Source of the DNA: an uncultured bacterium
GTDB lineage: Bacteria; Planctomycetota; UBA1135; GCA-002686595
Direction of reading: 5' to 3'
Length of the DNA: 11,464 nucleotides
Assembly: GCA_902826945.1 (NCBI GenBank)
Contig: CADEGS010000063.1
Span: forward strand, 1 to 11,464
Positions 1-7,746 of the stretch are shown one piece after another; within the stretch, counting starts at the first letter, position 1; each line of letters begins with the position of its first letter. The notes beneath the pieces were generated by a model that worked only from the letters and a program-made list of their open reading frames with translations, ran no database searches and was not told the DNA's origin. Both the position numbers and the translations under genes were made by a program.

Positions 1-655
1 CTTCCGGCCCGACCTGGTCGTGATCCACGAGGCGGTCAACGACGTCGAGCCGCGCAACCAGCCCGGCTTCCGGCGCGACTACGCGCACTACCGCCACGCC
101 TTCCGCGCGCCGCGCTTCCCCGCCCCGCTGCGCTGGCTGGCGCGGGAGAGCGACCTCCTCGTGTGGCTCCTCGGCCGCACCCCGCCGACGATCTACGACC
201 TGACCGTCGTGCCGGCCGCCGGCGAGCGCCCCTTCGCCGCCGGGCGCTTCCCGCCGGAGACGCTCGCGCCCTACCGGCGCAACCTGCTCTCGATCGGCCG
301 CAGCGTCGCGGCGCTGGGCGGCACGCTGGCGCTGATGACCCTGCCCTACGACCCGCGCCTGGACGAGGAGCAGCAGGACGGCCCGTGGGTCGCGGGAATC
401 GCGGACGACAACCGCGTGATGCGCGAGCTCGCGCGCGAGCAGGGCTGGATCCTGTGCGACCTGCGCGCCATCGAGGAGCAGGACCCCGAGGCCTGGCGGC
501 CGTTCTTCTCCGACGCGGTGCACGTGAGCGAGCAGGGCGACCTGCGCAAGGCCGAGCTCCTGGCGCAAGCGCTCCTCGACGCGCGCTTCTTCGAGCGCCT
601 CGAGGCGGGCGAGCTCGGCGCGCGCGCGGGGCACGCGCAGGAGTCGGCGCGATGA
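1..655 (+). CDS. SGNH/GDSL hydrolase, C-terminal part (5' end outside window)
   Basis: The frame is open from base 2 to the TGA at 653-655, so the gene begins upstream of the window; the ATG at 20 lies inside the conserved VVIHEAVNDVEP segment and is not the start. That segment carries the Asn of SGNH block III, and DAVHVSEQGD (codons about 512-541) is block V with the catalytic Asp and His. Blocks I and II, including the nucleophilic Ser, are missing because they lie to the left. The protein aligns along its whole length with the next gene and is clearly its paralogue. The family hydrolyses or transfers ester groups, often acetyl or acyl groups on glycans or lipids; the substrate here is unknown. 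Its stop overlaps the ATG of the next gene (ATGA), implying one operon. The family call is firm; the function beyond that is open. Confidence 0.85.
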   Translation, partial: FRPDLVVIHEAVNDVEPRNQPGFRRDYAHYRHAFRAPRFPAPLRWLARESDLLVWLLGRTPPTIYDLTVVPAAGERPFAAGRFPPETLAPYRRNLLSIGRSVAALGGTLALMTLPYDPRLDEEQQDGPWVAGIADDNRVMRELAREQGWILCDLRAIEEQDPEAWRPFFSDAVHVSEQGDLRKAELLAQALLDARFFERLEAGELGARAGHAQESAR

Positions 656-1857
656 GCGCTCCCCCGCCGCTCGAGCGCTCGCCGCGCGCGCGCCCGCTCC
701 GGCGCCGCGCCGCCGCCCTGGCGCTGGCGTGCCTCGGGCTGGTCGGGCTGCTCGCCCTGGCCGAGGTCGCGTTCCGCGCGCGGGCCGAGCGGCTCGGCTT
801 CGACGCCGCGCGCCGCGCGGCCGCGCGCGACTACGTGCTGCACGGCTGGACGGCGGGCTACGCGCCGCACCCGCACACGATCTTCCGGCGCCCGCCGGCG
901 CCCGGCGTCGTGAACGCCGAGGGGTTCAAGGACGCGCAGTGGACGCTCGCGCGCACGCGGGGCGTGCCGCGCATCCTGTGCCTCGGCGGCTCGACGACCG
1001 AGAGCGGCAACGACGCCGGCCTGCAGGGCTCCTTCCCCTTCTTCCTGGGCGCGATCCTGCGCGAGCGCCTCGGCCGCGAGGTCGAGGTGCTGAACGCCGG
1101 CATGTCGGGCTGGAACTCGGCCGAGCTGGTCGCCGCCTGGTTCCTCGACCTGATCGACTTCCGGCCCGACCTGGTCGTGATCCACGAGGCGGTCAACGAC
1201 GTCGAGCCGCGCGGCCACCAGGGCTTCCGGCGCGACTACTCGCACTACCGCCACGCCTTCGTGCCGCTCGCCTACGACCCGCTCACGCGCTGGCTGGCGG
1301 CGCACAGCGACCTGTGGCTGTGGCTGGTCGGCCGCGACGGCCCGCCGACGATCCAGGACATGACGGTCTTCCCCGACCATCCGCCCTACGGCTTCGACGG
1401 CGTGCGCTTCCCGCCCGGCACGCTCGAGCCCTACCGGCGCAACCTGCGCTCGATCGGGGAGAGCGTCCTGGCCGAGGGCGGCACGCTGGCCCTGATGACG
1501 CTCGTCTACGACACGCGCTACGACGCGCGGCCGCAGGAGGCGAAGGACGTCTGGCCGACGCGCCAGTTCCGCGTCGGCATCCGCGAGCACAACCAGGTCA
1601 TGCGCGAGCTGGCCGCCGCGCACGGCTGGCTCCTGTGCGACCTCGAGGCGCTCGAGCGCGAGCGCATGGACGAGTGGGCGCCGTGGTTCCGCGACCTGGT
1701 GCACGTCGAGCCCGAGGGCAACCGCCGCAAGGCCGAGCGGCTGGCGCAGACCCTGATCGAGCAGGGCTTCTTCGCGCGCCTCGACGCCGCCGCCGGCGCC
1801 GGGGCCGCCGCGGAGCCGGACGGCGGCGCCGCGAGCGCCGCGCCCGGCCCGCGCTGA
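652..1857 (+). CDS. Membrane-anchored SGNH/GDSL hydrolase, second tandem copy
   Basis: A 401-residue protein starting at the ATG that overlaps the upstream stop. After a basic, Arg-rich stretch (residues 1-19) comes one hydrophobic segment (about 20-41), so it is probably an N-in signal anchor with the enzyme domain outside the cytoplasmic membrane. SGNH blocks are visible: GGSTTE with nucleophile Ser114, LNAGMSG with oxyanion-hole Gly150, HEAVND with Asn182, and DLVHVEPEG with catalytic Asp348 and His351. The C-terminus is a low-complexity Ala/Gly/Pro tail. The upstream ORF in the same frame continues to base 163, but that part is a shadow of the first hydrolase gene. The likely role is ester hydrolysis or acyl transfer on an envelope polymer or lipid; the substrate cannot be inferred. 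Its stop is 4 bases from the stop of the convergent ileS gene. Confidence 0.9.
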   Translation: MSAPPPLERSPRARPLRRRAAALALACLGLVGLLALAEVAFRARAERLGFDAARRAAARDYVLHGWTAGYAPHPHTIFRRPPAPGVVNAEGFKDAQWTLARTRGVPRILCLGGSTTESGNDAGLQGSFPFFLGAILRERLGREVEVLNAGMSGWNSAELVAAWFLDLIDFRPDLVVIHEAVNDVEPRGHQGFRRDYSHYRHAFVPLAYDPLTRWLAAHSDLWLWLVGRDGPPTIQDMTVFPDHPPYGFDGVRFPPGTLEPYRRNLRSIGESVLAEGGTLALMTLVYDTRYDARPQEAKDVWPTRQFRVGIREHNQVMRELAAAHGWLLCDLEALERERMDEWAPWFRDLVHVEPEGNRRKAERLAQTLIEQGFFARLDAAAGAGAAAEPDGGAASAAPGPR

Positions 1858-1861
1858 GGCG

Positions 1862-4800
1862 TCAGCCGAGGCGCGTGAGGCCGATCGTCAGCGGCTCGCC
1901 GCCGAGCTCGGCCTGCGCGCGGAAGGCGCTCTCGCGCGCGTTCCCGGCGCCGGTCGCGAGCGCGCCGGCGAGCACCTGCTCGCGCACGTAGGCCTCGTGC
2001 TCGGCGAGCGCCGCCACGACCTCCTCGGCCGCCTCGACCGCCAGCGCGACGCGGTCGGAGACGTGCAGCCCGGCGTCCTTGCGCGCCTGCTGCACGAGGC
2101 GCACGAGGTCGCGCGCCAGGCCCTCGCGCTCGAGCTCGGGCGTCAGGCGCGTATCGAGTACGACGACTGCGTTCCTCGACACCGGGCTCAAGACGAGCCC
2201 CCTGGCAAGACCAGGCTTGGGCTGGAGCCCCAGCTCACCTTCACCCTCCCGGAGCCACTGATCCTCTTCGGGTACTCCCTTGGCAAGGACGCGGATGCCC
2301 TCGGGAGACATTGTCCATCCCTTCCCAAGTCCGAGCGGAGCCGCTGCCAGGAAGGCCTTCATGTGCTTGCCCGCGTGCGGACCGAGCACTCGGGCGTTGA
2401 GCCTCAGATTCCAGTCCGCGAACTGGTCGAAGCCAATGCGCCAATCGAGCTCCTTGACGTTGACCTCGTCCTTGATGAGATCGGCATTCGACGGCTCCTC
2501 CAGGAATTCCACAATGTCGTCGAACGCCTTCGAGCCGTCGCCGGCGATCTTGAGCGAGGGCAAGGGCAATCTGGTCCTGAGTCGCTCCTGCTCGCGCAGA
2601 CCAAGAGCGGTCGAACACACACTTCGAACAAAGTCCATCCGTTCGACCAGTTTCGCGTCGTCAGGCAACAGGTCTTTCTCGGGCCAGTCGCACAGGTGGA
2701 CGCTCTCCTCGCCGGTCAGGCCGCGGTGGATCTCGTCGGTCAGGAAGGGCAGGAAGGGCGCCGCGACGCGGCACAGCGTCACGAGCGCGGTGTAGAGCGT
2801 GTCGTACGCGTCCTCCTTGTCCTGGTCCTGCTCCTGCTTCCAGAAGCGCGGCCGGCTGCGGCGGATGTACCAGTTGTTCAGCGCGTCGAGGAAGCCGCGC
2901 ACGGCGGCGCAGGCGCGCGCCAGGTCGTAGGCCTCCATCGCCTCCTCGACGCCGAGCACGAGCTGGCGCGCCTTGGCCAGCACGTAGCGGTCGAGCGTGC
3001 CCTCCTGGTCGGCGCGCAGGCGCGCGCGCGCTCCGTCGGCGTTCGCGTACAGGCAGAAGAACGCGTAGGCGTTCCAGATCGGGTTGTGCACCAGGCGCAC
3101 GACCTCGGCGAAGCCCTTGCCCTCGCGGTCGATCTGCAGGTCGGCGCCGCGCAGGATCGGCGACGAGCACAGGAACCAGCGCAGCGCGTCGGAGCCGTGC
3201 GTCTCGAAGACCGCGTCGGGCTCGGGGTAGTTGCGCAGGCGCTTCGAGAGCTTCGTGCCGTTCTCGTCGACGACGACGCCGTGGCACACGCAGTGGCGGA
3301 AGGGCTCGCGGTCGAAGAGCGCGGTGGCCAGCACGTGCATCGTGTAGAACCAGCCGCGCGTCTGGGCCACGTACTCGGTGATGAAGTCGGCCGGGAAGTG
3401 CGACTCGAACCAGGCCTTGCTCTCGAAGGGGTAGTGCACCTGCCCCCAGGGCATCGAGCCCGACTCGAACCAGCCGTCGAGCACGTCCTCGACGCGGCGC
3501 ATGCGGCTCTTGCCGCTCGGGTCGTCGGGGTTCGGGCGCACGAGCTCGTCCACGAACGGGCGGTGCAGGTCGGTCGGCCGCACGCCGAAGTCGCGCTCGA
3601 GCTCGTCCAGGCTGCCGTAGACGTCGACGCGCGGGTACGCGGGGTCGTCGCTCTTCCAGACCGGGATCGGCGAGCCCCAGAAGCGGTTGCGGCTGATCGA
3701 CCAGTCGCGCGCGCCCTCGAGCCACTTGCCGAACTGGCCGTCGCGCACGTGCTCGGGCACCCAGCGGATCCGCTGGTTGAGCTCGACCATGCGCTCGCGG
3801 AAGGCGCTGACCTTCACGTACCACGAGGAGAGCGCGCGGTAGATCAGCGGCTCGTCGGTGCGCCAGCAGTGCGGGTAGCTGTGCACGATCGTGTCGTGGC
3901 GCACGAGCGCGCCCTTCTGCTTCAGCGCGGCCGTGATCGGCTTGTTCGCCTCGAGCACGTTCACGCCCTGCCAGTCGGCGACCTCGGCCGTGAAGCGGCC
4001 GCTGCCGTCCACCGGGCACACGACCTCGATCCCGTTCTCGGCGCACACGCGCTGGTCGTCCTCGCCGAAGCCGGGCGCCATGTGCACGAGGCCCGTGCCC
4101 TCGGCCGTGTCGACGAAGTCGCCGGCGAGCACGCGGAACGCGTTCGGCCACGAAGCGAAGAAGGGGAAGAGCGGCTCGTAGGCGCGGCCGACGAGCGCGG
4201 CGCCCTTGCGCTCGCCGACGCGCCGCGCGCCCTCGAGCTCGCGCTCGTACTTCGCCAGCGCCGCCGCCGCGAGCACGACGCGCCGCCCGTCCTTCTCGAG
4301 CACCGCGTAATCGATCTCCGGCCCGACGGCGACCGCCAGGTTCGAGGGCAGCGTCCAGGGCGTCGTGGTCCAGATCCAGAGCTCGGCCGGCGCGCCGTCG
4401 AGCGGCTCGCAGAGGCGCAGGCGCACGGTCAGCGCCGGGTCCTGGCGCTCGCGGTAGGCGTTGTCCATGCGCGTCTCGAAGTTCGAGACGGGCGACTCCG
4501 CCGCCCACGAGTAGGGCATCACGCGGTAGCTCTCGTACACGAGGCCGAGCTCGTGCAGGCGCTTGAAGGCCCACAGGACGCTCTCCATGAAGGAGAGGTC
4601 CATCGTCTTGTAGTCGTTCTCGAAGTCGACCCAGCGGCCCTGGCGCTCGACGTAGCGCTGCCACTCGCCGCGGTAGCGCAGCACCGACTCGCGGCAGTGC
4701 GCGTTGAAGCGCCCGATCCCGTACTCGAGGATCTTCGCGCGCCCGGAGATGCCGAGCTCCTTCTCCGCCCCCATCTCGGCCGGCAGCCCGTGGCAGTCCC

Positions 4801-5107
4801 AGCCGAAGCGCCGCTCGACGCAGCGGCCGCGCATCGTCTGGTAGCGCGGCACGATGTCCTTCACGTAGCCGGTGAGCAGGTGCCCGTAGTGCGGCAGCCC
4901 GTTCGCGAAGGGCGGACCGTCGTAGAACACGTACTCGCCGCGCGCGCTCCCGCGCCGCGCCTCGACCGAGCGCTGGAACACGCGCCCCTCCTTCCAGCGC
5001 GCGAGCACGGCGCGCTCGAGCGCGGGGTAGTCGGGCTGGGAGGGGAGCGCGGGATAGGGGCCGCGGCCGCGCTCGGGCCGGGCGGTGTCGACGTCTTCGT
5101 GGCTCAC
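1862..5107 (-). CDS. ileS: Isoleucyl-tRNA synthetase, type 2 (eukaryote-like)
   Basis: A 1081-residue class Ia synthetase that charges tRNA-Ile with isoleucine in the cytoplasm. Visible landmarks are the HIGH-type motif HYGH (residues 73-76) after PPFANGLP, the CP1 editing domain with WTTTPWTLPSN and GTGLVHMAPGFGEDD, the DWSISRNRFWGSPIPVW segment, and the KMSKS-type motif KLSKR (619-623) followed by LRNYPEP. The C-terminal anticodon-binding part includes NVKELDW and LDTRLTPELEREGLARDLV. KLSKRLRNYPEP rather than KMSKSxGN, and the absence of the C-terminal zinc-finger cysteines, mark the type 2 form found in eukaryotes, archaea and some bacteria, which is generally insensitive to mupirocin. The start is a GTG just upstream of the first conserved residues; no in-frame ATG exists between there and a point beyond HYGH. 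Residues of about 810-986 are encoded by DNA with foreign-looking codon usage. Confidence 0.95.
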   Translation of the reverse strand: MSHEDVDTARPERGRGPYPALPSQPDYPALERAVLARWKEGRVFQRSVEARRGSARGEYVFYDGPPFANGLPHYGHLLTGYVKDIVPRYQTMRGRCVERRFGWDCHGLPAEMGAEKELGISGRAKILEYGIGRFNAHCRESVLRYRGEWQRYVERQGRWVDFENDYKTMDLSFMESVLWAFKRLHELGLVYESYRVMPYSWAAESPVSNFETRMDNAYRERQDPALTVRLRLCEPLDGAPAELWIWTTTPWTLPSNLAVAVGPEIDYAVLEKDGRRVVLAAAALAKYERELEGARRVGERKGAALVGRAYEPLFPFFASWPNAFRVLAGDFVDTAEGTGLVHMAPGFGEDDQRVCAENGIEVVCPVDGSGRFTAEVADWQGVNVLEANKPITAALKQKGALVRHDTIVHSYPHCWRTDEPLIYRALSSWYVKVSAFRERMVELNQRIRWVPEHVRDGQFGKWLEGARDWSISRNRFWGSPIPVWKSDDPAYPRVDVYGSLDELERDFGVRPTDLHRPFVDELVRPNPDDPSGKSRMRRVEDVLDGWFESGSMPWGQVHYPFESKAWFESHFPADFITEYVAQTRGWFYTMHVLATALFDREPFRHCVCHGVVVDENGTKLSKRLRNYPEPDAVFETHGSDALRWFLCSSPILRGADLQIDREGKGFAEVVRLVHNPIWNAYAFFCLYANADGARARLRADQEGTLDRYVLAKARQLVLGVEEAMEAYDLARACAAVRGFLDALNNWYIRRSRPRFWKQEQDQDKEDAYDTLYTALVTLCRVAAPFLPFLTDEIHRGLTGEESVHLCDWPEKDLLPDDAKLVERMDFVRSVCSTALGLREQERLRTRLPLPSLKIAGDGSKAFDDIVEFLEEPSNADLIKDEVNVKELDWRIGFDQFADWNLRLNARVLGPHAGKHMKAFLAAAPLGLGKGWTMSPEGIRVLAKGVPEEDQWLREGEGELGLQPKPGLARGLVLSPVSRNAVVVLDTRLTPELEREGLARDLVRLVQQARKDAGLHVSDRVALAVEAAEEVVAALAEHEAYVREQVLAGALATGAGNARESAFRAQAELGGEPLTIGLTRLG
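2150..2680 (-). other. Low-GC, atypical-codon segment inside ileS
   Basis: Within ileS the codon usage changes abruptly. Just inside the segment the reading strand uses TTT, GTT, CGA, AGT, TGT, GCT, CTT and GGT within 13 codons after the ATG at 2638-2636, and further on ATT, GAA, AAT and GAT. Neighbouring codons on both sides almost always end in G or C. Hand counts on single 60-base lines give 32 G+C at 2461-2520 and 35 at 2581-2640, against 45 at 3001-3060. The reading frame is uninterrupted and the residues match the type 2 IleRS C-terminal region. The edges are estimated from where A/T-ending codons begin and stop. A replaced segment from homologous recombination is the simplest reading. 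Confidence 0.7.
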
Positions 5108-5115
5108 GCGGGCGC

Positions 5116-5121
5116 AGTGTA
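5116..5121 (-). promoter_or_regulatory. Possible -10 box for ileS
   Basis: On the minus strand TACACT resembles a sigma-70 -10 element and ends 8 bases before the GTG start of ileS, which would place transcription initiation at or almost at the start codon, giving a leaderless or nearly leaderless mRNA. No good Shine-Dalgarno sequence lies at normal spacing; the nearest GGAGG-like run is about 28 bases upstream of the GTG. No convincing -35 box is visible. The 71-base gap to the kinase gene is otherwise unremarkable. Confidence 0.25.
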
Positions 5122-5178
5122 GTGTCCGGACGGCGCCTCCCACACGCCCTCGCCTTGTCCTGGAGAACCTTCCGGTGC

Positions 5179-7563
5179 CTAGCGTGCCGCGCCGGACTCC
5201 GCGCGCGCGCGCGCCTCGGCCAGGCCGGCCTGGAGCTGGCGCTCGAGCTCCGGCTCGCCGCCCAGGGCGAGGATCGTCTCGAGGGCGCGCGCGAGGTCCG
5301 CCTCGGCCTCGGGCGCGCGGCCGAGCGCGAGCCGCGCGATGCCGCGGTTGAAGCGCAGGATCGCCGTCTGGCGGTGGCGCTCGCCGTGGCGCACGAGGCT
5401 GCGCTCCAGCGCGTCGCCGTAGAGCGCGTCGGCGTCCTCCAGCCGGCCCAGGTCGCGCTGGAGCTGGCCGAGGTTGTTCAGCGCCAGGATCACGCTCGGG
5501 TGGTCGCGCGCGTAGATGCGCTCCTTGCGCGCCAGCGCCTCGAGCATCAGGTCCAGCGCCTCGTCGAGCCGGCCCGCCTCCATGTAGGCGTTCGCGAGGT
5601 TCCCCATCGCGGACAGGGTCACCGGGTTCGTCGGCCCGCTCGTCTCCTCGTTCAGCGCCAGCGCGCGCTCGTAGAGCGCCAGCGCCTCGAAGCGTTGGCC
5701 GCGCGCGTCGAGGGTGAGCGCCAGGTTGTTCATGGCCCGGATCGTGCTCGGATCGCGCTCGCCCAGGAGCTCCCGGCGCACGCGCTCGAGCTCGCGGGCG
5801 AGCGCCTCGGCCTCCTCCAGCCGCCCCTCCTCGCGGCGCAGCTGCGCGAGCACTCCCAGGGATTGCAGGGTGCGCTCGTCCTCCGGCCCGAGCGCCGCGC
5901 GCCGCCCGGCGTGCGCGTGCTCGACCAGCGGCGCCGCCTCGGCCAGCCGCCTCTGCTGCAGCCACAGGCTCCCCAGGTCGTTCTCCGCCGTCAGGGTGTC
6001 CTGGTGCTCGGGGCCGAGCTCGGCGCGGCGCAGCGCGAGCGCGCGCGCGAGCTCGCGCTCGGCCGCCGGCAGGAGCGCGAGCGAGAAGAACGCGTAGCCG
6101 ATCGCGTGGCGCAGCGTGGCCTCGACCTCCGGCTCCTGCGTGGCGCCGACGCGCAGAGCGGCCTGCTCGAGCACCTCGCGCAGGAGCTCGGTGTCGCGCT
6201 CCTGCGCCACGGCCGGGTCGATCGAGAGCAAGACGTCGCGCAGGAAGCTCGCCACCGCCTCGTAGCGGCCGAGCTCGACGCGCGCGCGCCCGGCCTCGAG
6301 CGCGGCGGCGCGCTCGGCACGGCGCGCGCGCGCGGCCTGAACGGTCGAGACGACCGTGCCGCCGACCAGCGCGAGGAACACCGCGCACAGCCCGACGAGC
6401 GCCGCGCGGTGGCGGCGGGCGAACTTGCCCGCGCGGTAGAGGACGCCCGGCGGTCCGGCCGAGACCGGCTCGCCGTCGAGGTGGCGCTGCACGTCGAGCG
6501 CGAGCTGGCTGGCCGACGCGTAGCGCCGGTCGCGGTCCTTCTCCAGGCAGCGCATCACGATCCAGTCGAGGTCGCCGCGCACGCGCCGCGCGAGCGCCGT
6601 CGTGCGCCCGCGCGCCGCCGCCAGGCGCGTGCTCGGCCGCGGCGGGTCCGCCTCGAGGATCTGACGGCGCAGCTCGGCGGCGCCGCCGGACGCCGCGTCG
6701 AAGGGCGTTCCGCCGCACAGGATCTCGTACAGGAGCACGCCCAGCGAGTAGACGTCCGAGCGCGTGTCCACGTCGGCGCTGCCCGCCGCCTGCTCGGGGC
6801 TCATGTAGGCCGGCGTGCCGACGAGCTGGCCGCCGCGCGTCGCGAACGGCTGCTCGACCAGCGGCTGCTCGAGCGCCTTCGCGATGCCGAAGTCGATCAC
6901 CTTGGGCGCGAGCCGCCCGTCGACCTCCGCGACGAGCACGTTCGAGGGCTTGAGGTCGCGGTGGATCACGCCCTTCTGGTGCGCGTGCTGCACGGCGCGG
7001 CAGACCTCGAGGAAGAGCCCCAGGCGCGCCTCGACCGCGAGCCCGCGCGCCTCGCACAGCTCGGTGATCGGGCGTCCGAGGACGAGCTCCATCGCGAACC
7101 ACGGCCGGCCCTCCGGCGTCGAGCCGCCGTCGAAGACCTTCGCGATGCAGGGGTGGTCCATCAGCGCCAGCGCCTGGCGCTCGGCCTGGAAGCGGGCCAC
7201 GACCTCGCGCGTGTCGAGGCCGGCCTTGAGCAGCTTGAGCGCGACCTGGCGGCGCACGGGCGCCGCCTGCTCGGCGCGCCAGACGGTGCCGAAGCCGCCC
7301 TCGCCCAGCCGGTCGAGCAGCCGGTAGTCGCCGATGCGCTCCGGCACGGTCTCGTCCAGGGCCGCGCGCGCGAGCGCCGTCGCGGGCGCGGCCTCCGCCG
7401 CGCGCGCGTGCCCGGCGAGCAGCCCCTCCACCCGCCCGGCCAGGGACGGCTCGGCGGCGCGCAGATGCTCGAGGTACGCCCCGCGTTCGGCCGGCGGGAG
7501 CTCGACGGCCTCCAGGAAGCGCTCCTTGGCGCGCGCCGCGTGGCTGGCCTGGCCGGGTTCCAT
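5179..7563 (-). CDS. Hanks-type serine/threonine protein kinase with membrane span and TPR domain
   Basis: A 794-residue transmembrane kinase. The N-terminal 75 residues follow the usual helical lead-in of bacterial TPR kinases (KERFLEAVELPPAERGAYLEHL). The kinase domain follows: glycine loop GEGGFGTVW (about 87-95), ATP-binding Lys110 in VALKLLK, catalytic HRDLKPSN with Asp203, DFG with Asp224, and GTPAYMSPEQ at the activation-loop end. All catalytic residues are present, so it should be active. The domain ends in GDLDWIVMRCLEKDRDRRY, typical of planctomycete-style kinases. One hydrophobic segment (about 386-408) precedes a helical region with roughly six or seven TPR units of the 42-residue kinesin-light-chain type (for example DPSTIRAMNNLALTLDARGQ), expected outside the membrane. 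The target is unknown. An in-frame ATG at 7590 would add 9 residues; neither start has a clear ribosome site. It lies 71 bases upstream of ileS on the same strand, with no obvious functional link. Confidence 0.92.
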   Translation of the reverse strand: MEPGQASHAARAKERFLEAVELPPAERGAYLEHLRAAEPSLAGRVEGLLAGHARAAEAAPATALARAALDETVPERIGDYRLLDRLGEGGFGTVWRAEQAAPVRRQVALKLLKAGLDTREVVARFQAERQALALMDHPCIAKVFDGGSTPEGRPWFAMELVLGRPITELCEARGLAVEARLGLFLEVCRAVQHAHQKGVIHRDLKPSNVLVAEVDGRLAPKVIDFGIAKALEQPLVEQPFATRGGQLVGTPAYMSPEQAAGSADVDTRSDVYSLGVLLYEILCGGTPFDAASGGAAELRRQILEADPPRPSTRLAAARGRTTALARRVRGDLDWIVMRCLEKDRDRRYASASQLALDVQRHLDGEPVSAGPPGVLYRAGKFARRHRAALVGLCAVFLALVGGTVVSTVQAARARRAERAAALEAGRARVELGRYEAVASFLRDVLLSIDPAVAQERDTELLREVLEQAALRVGATQEPEVEATLRHAIGYAFFSLALLPAAERELARALALRRAELGPEHQDTLTAENDLGSLWLQQRRLAEAAPLVEHAHAGRRAALGPEDERTLQSLGVLAQLRREEGRLEEAEALARELERVRRELLGERDPSTIRAMNNLALTLDARGQRFEALALYERALALNEETSGPTNPVTLSAMGNLANAYMEAGRLDEALDLMLEALARKERIYARDHPSVILALNNLGQLQRDLGRLEDADALYGDALERSLVRHGERHRQTAILRFNRGIARLALGRAPEAEADLARALETILALGGEPELERQLQAGLAEARARAESGAAR

Positions 7564-7689
7564 CGCTCGCGGGCGGACCCGCGGCAGCATCGTAGCGGCC
7601 GGGCGGCGGCCCGCCGCTTGCTGGAGCGGCCCGCGGGCGAGAAAGCGCTCGCAACCTACTCGCCCGGCCGTACGCGCGTCAGCATGGAC

Positions 7690-7715
7690 GGCCGCCCGCC
7701 CCCCTGCGGGCGGCC
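7690..7715 (+). promoter_or_regulatory. Perfect 10-bp hairpin in the leader of the redoxin gene
   Basis: GGCCGCCCGC (7690-7699) and GCGGGCGGCC (7706-7715) are exact reverse complements separated by the 6-base loop CCCCCT. The structure sits 31 bases before the ATG of the redoxin gene and leaves its Shine-Dalgarno sequence free. No U-run follows, so it is not a standard terminator. It could be an mRNA-stabilising hairpin, an operator in the divergent kinase/redoxin region, or a chance product of high GC. The rest of the divergent region (7564-7746) shows no confident promoter on either strand. Confidence 0.5.
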
Positions 7716-7746
7716 CCGCATTCCAAGAGAACCACCGGAGACAAGC

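Noticed and set aside
346..1704. Minus-strand frame of 452 codons opposite the SGNH genes
   Set aside because: It has no recognisable domain, and its codon pattern is the shadow of the plus-strand hydrolases, whose catalytic blocks are clear.
1858..1861. Bidirectional terminator expected between the convergent SGNH and ileS genes
   Set aside because: Only 4 bases separate the stops. No clear hairpin with a U-run was found on either side, so no feature was called.
1997..5122. A 1041-codon open frame on the plus strand, antisense to all of ileS
   Set aside because: It mirrors ileS codons. G/C-ending codons leave few stops on the opposite strand, and the translation is Arg/Val/Ala/Leu-rich with no family motif, while ileS itself has every expected motif.
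5201..5214. Uninterrupted GC alternation of 14 bases (possible Z-DNA or a repeat)
   Set aside because: It encodes Ala/Arg codons at the kinase C-terminus, and similar GCGC runs occur throughout the window because of codon bias.
5108..7654. A single minus-strand frame fusing about 850 upstream codons to ileS
   Set aside because: The upstream part reads the kinase gene in the wrong frame. The kinase has intact catalytic motifs in its own frame, so the fusion is a compositional artefact.
5122..7746. Long plus-strand frame antisense to the kinase and running in frame into the redoxin gene, suggesting a giant N-terminal extension
   Set aside because: The portion before 7747 is low-complexity Arg/Ala/Leu shadow sequence. 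The redoxin has its own signal peptide and Shine-Dalgarno sequence at 7747.
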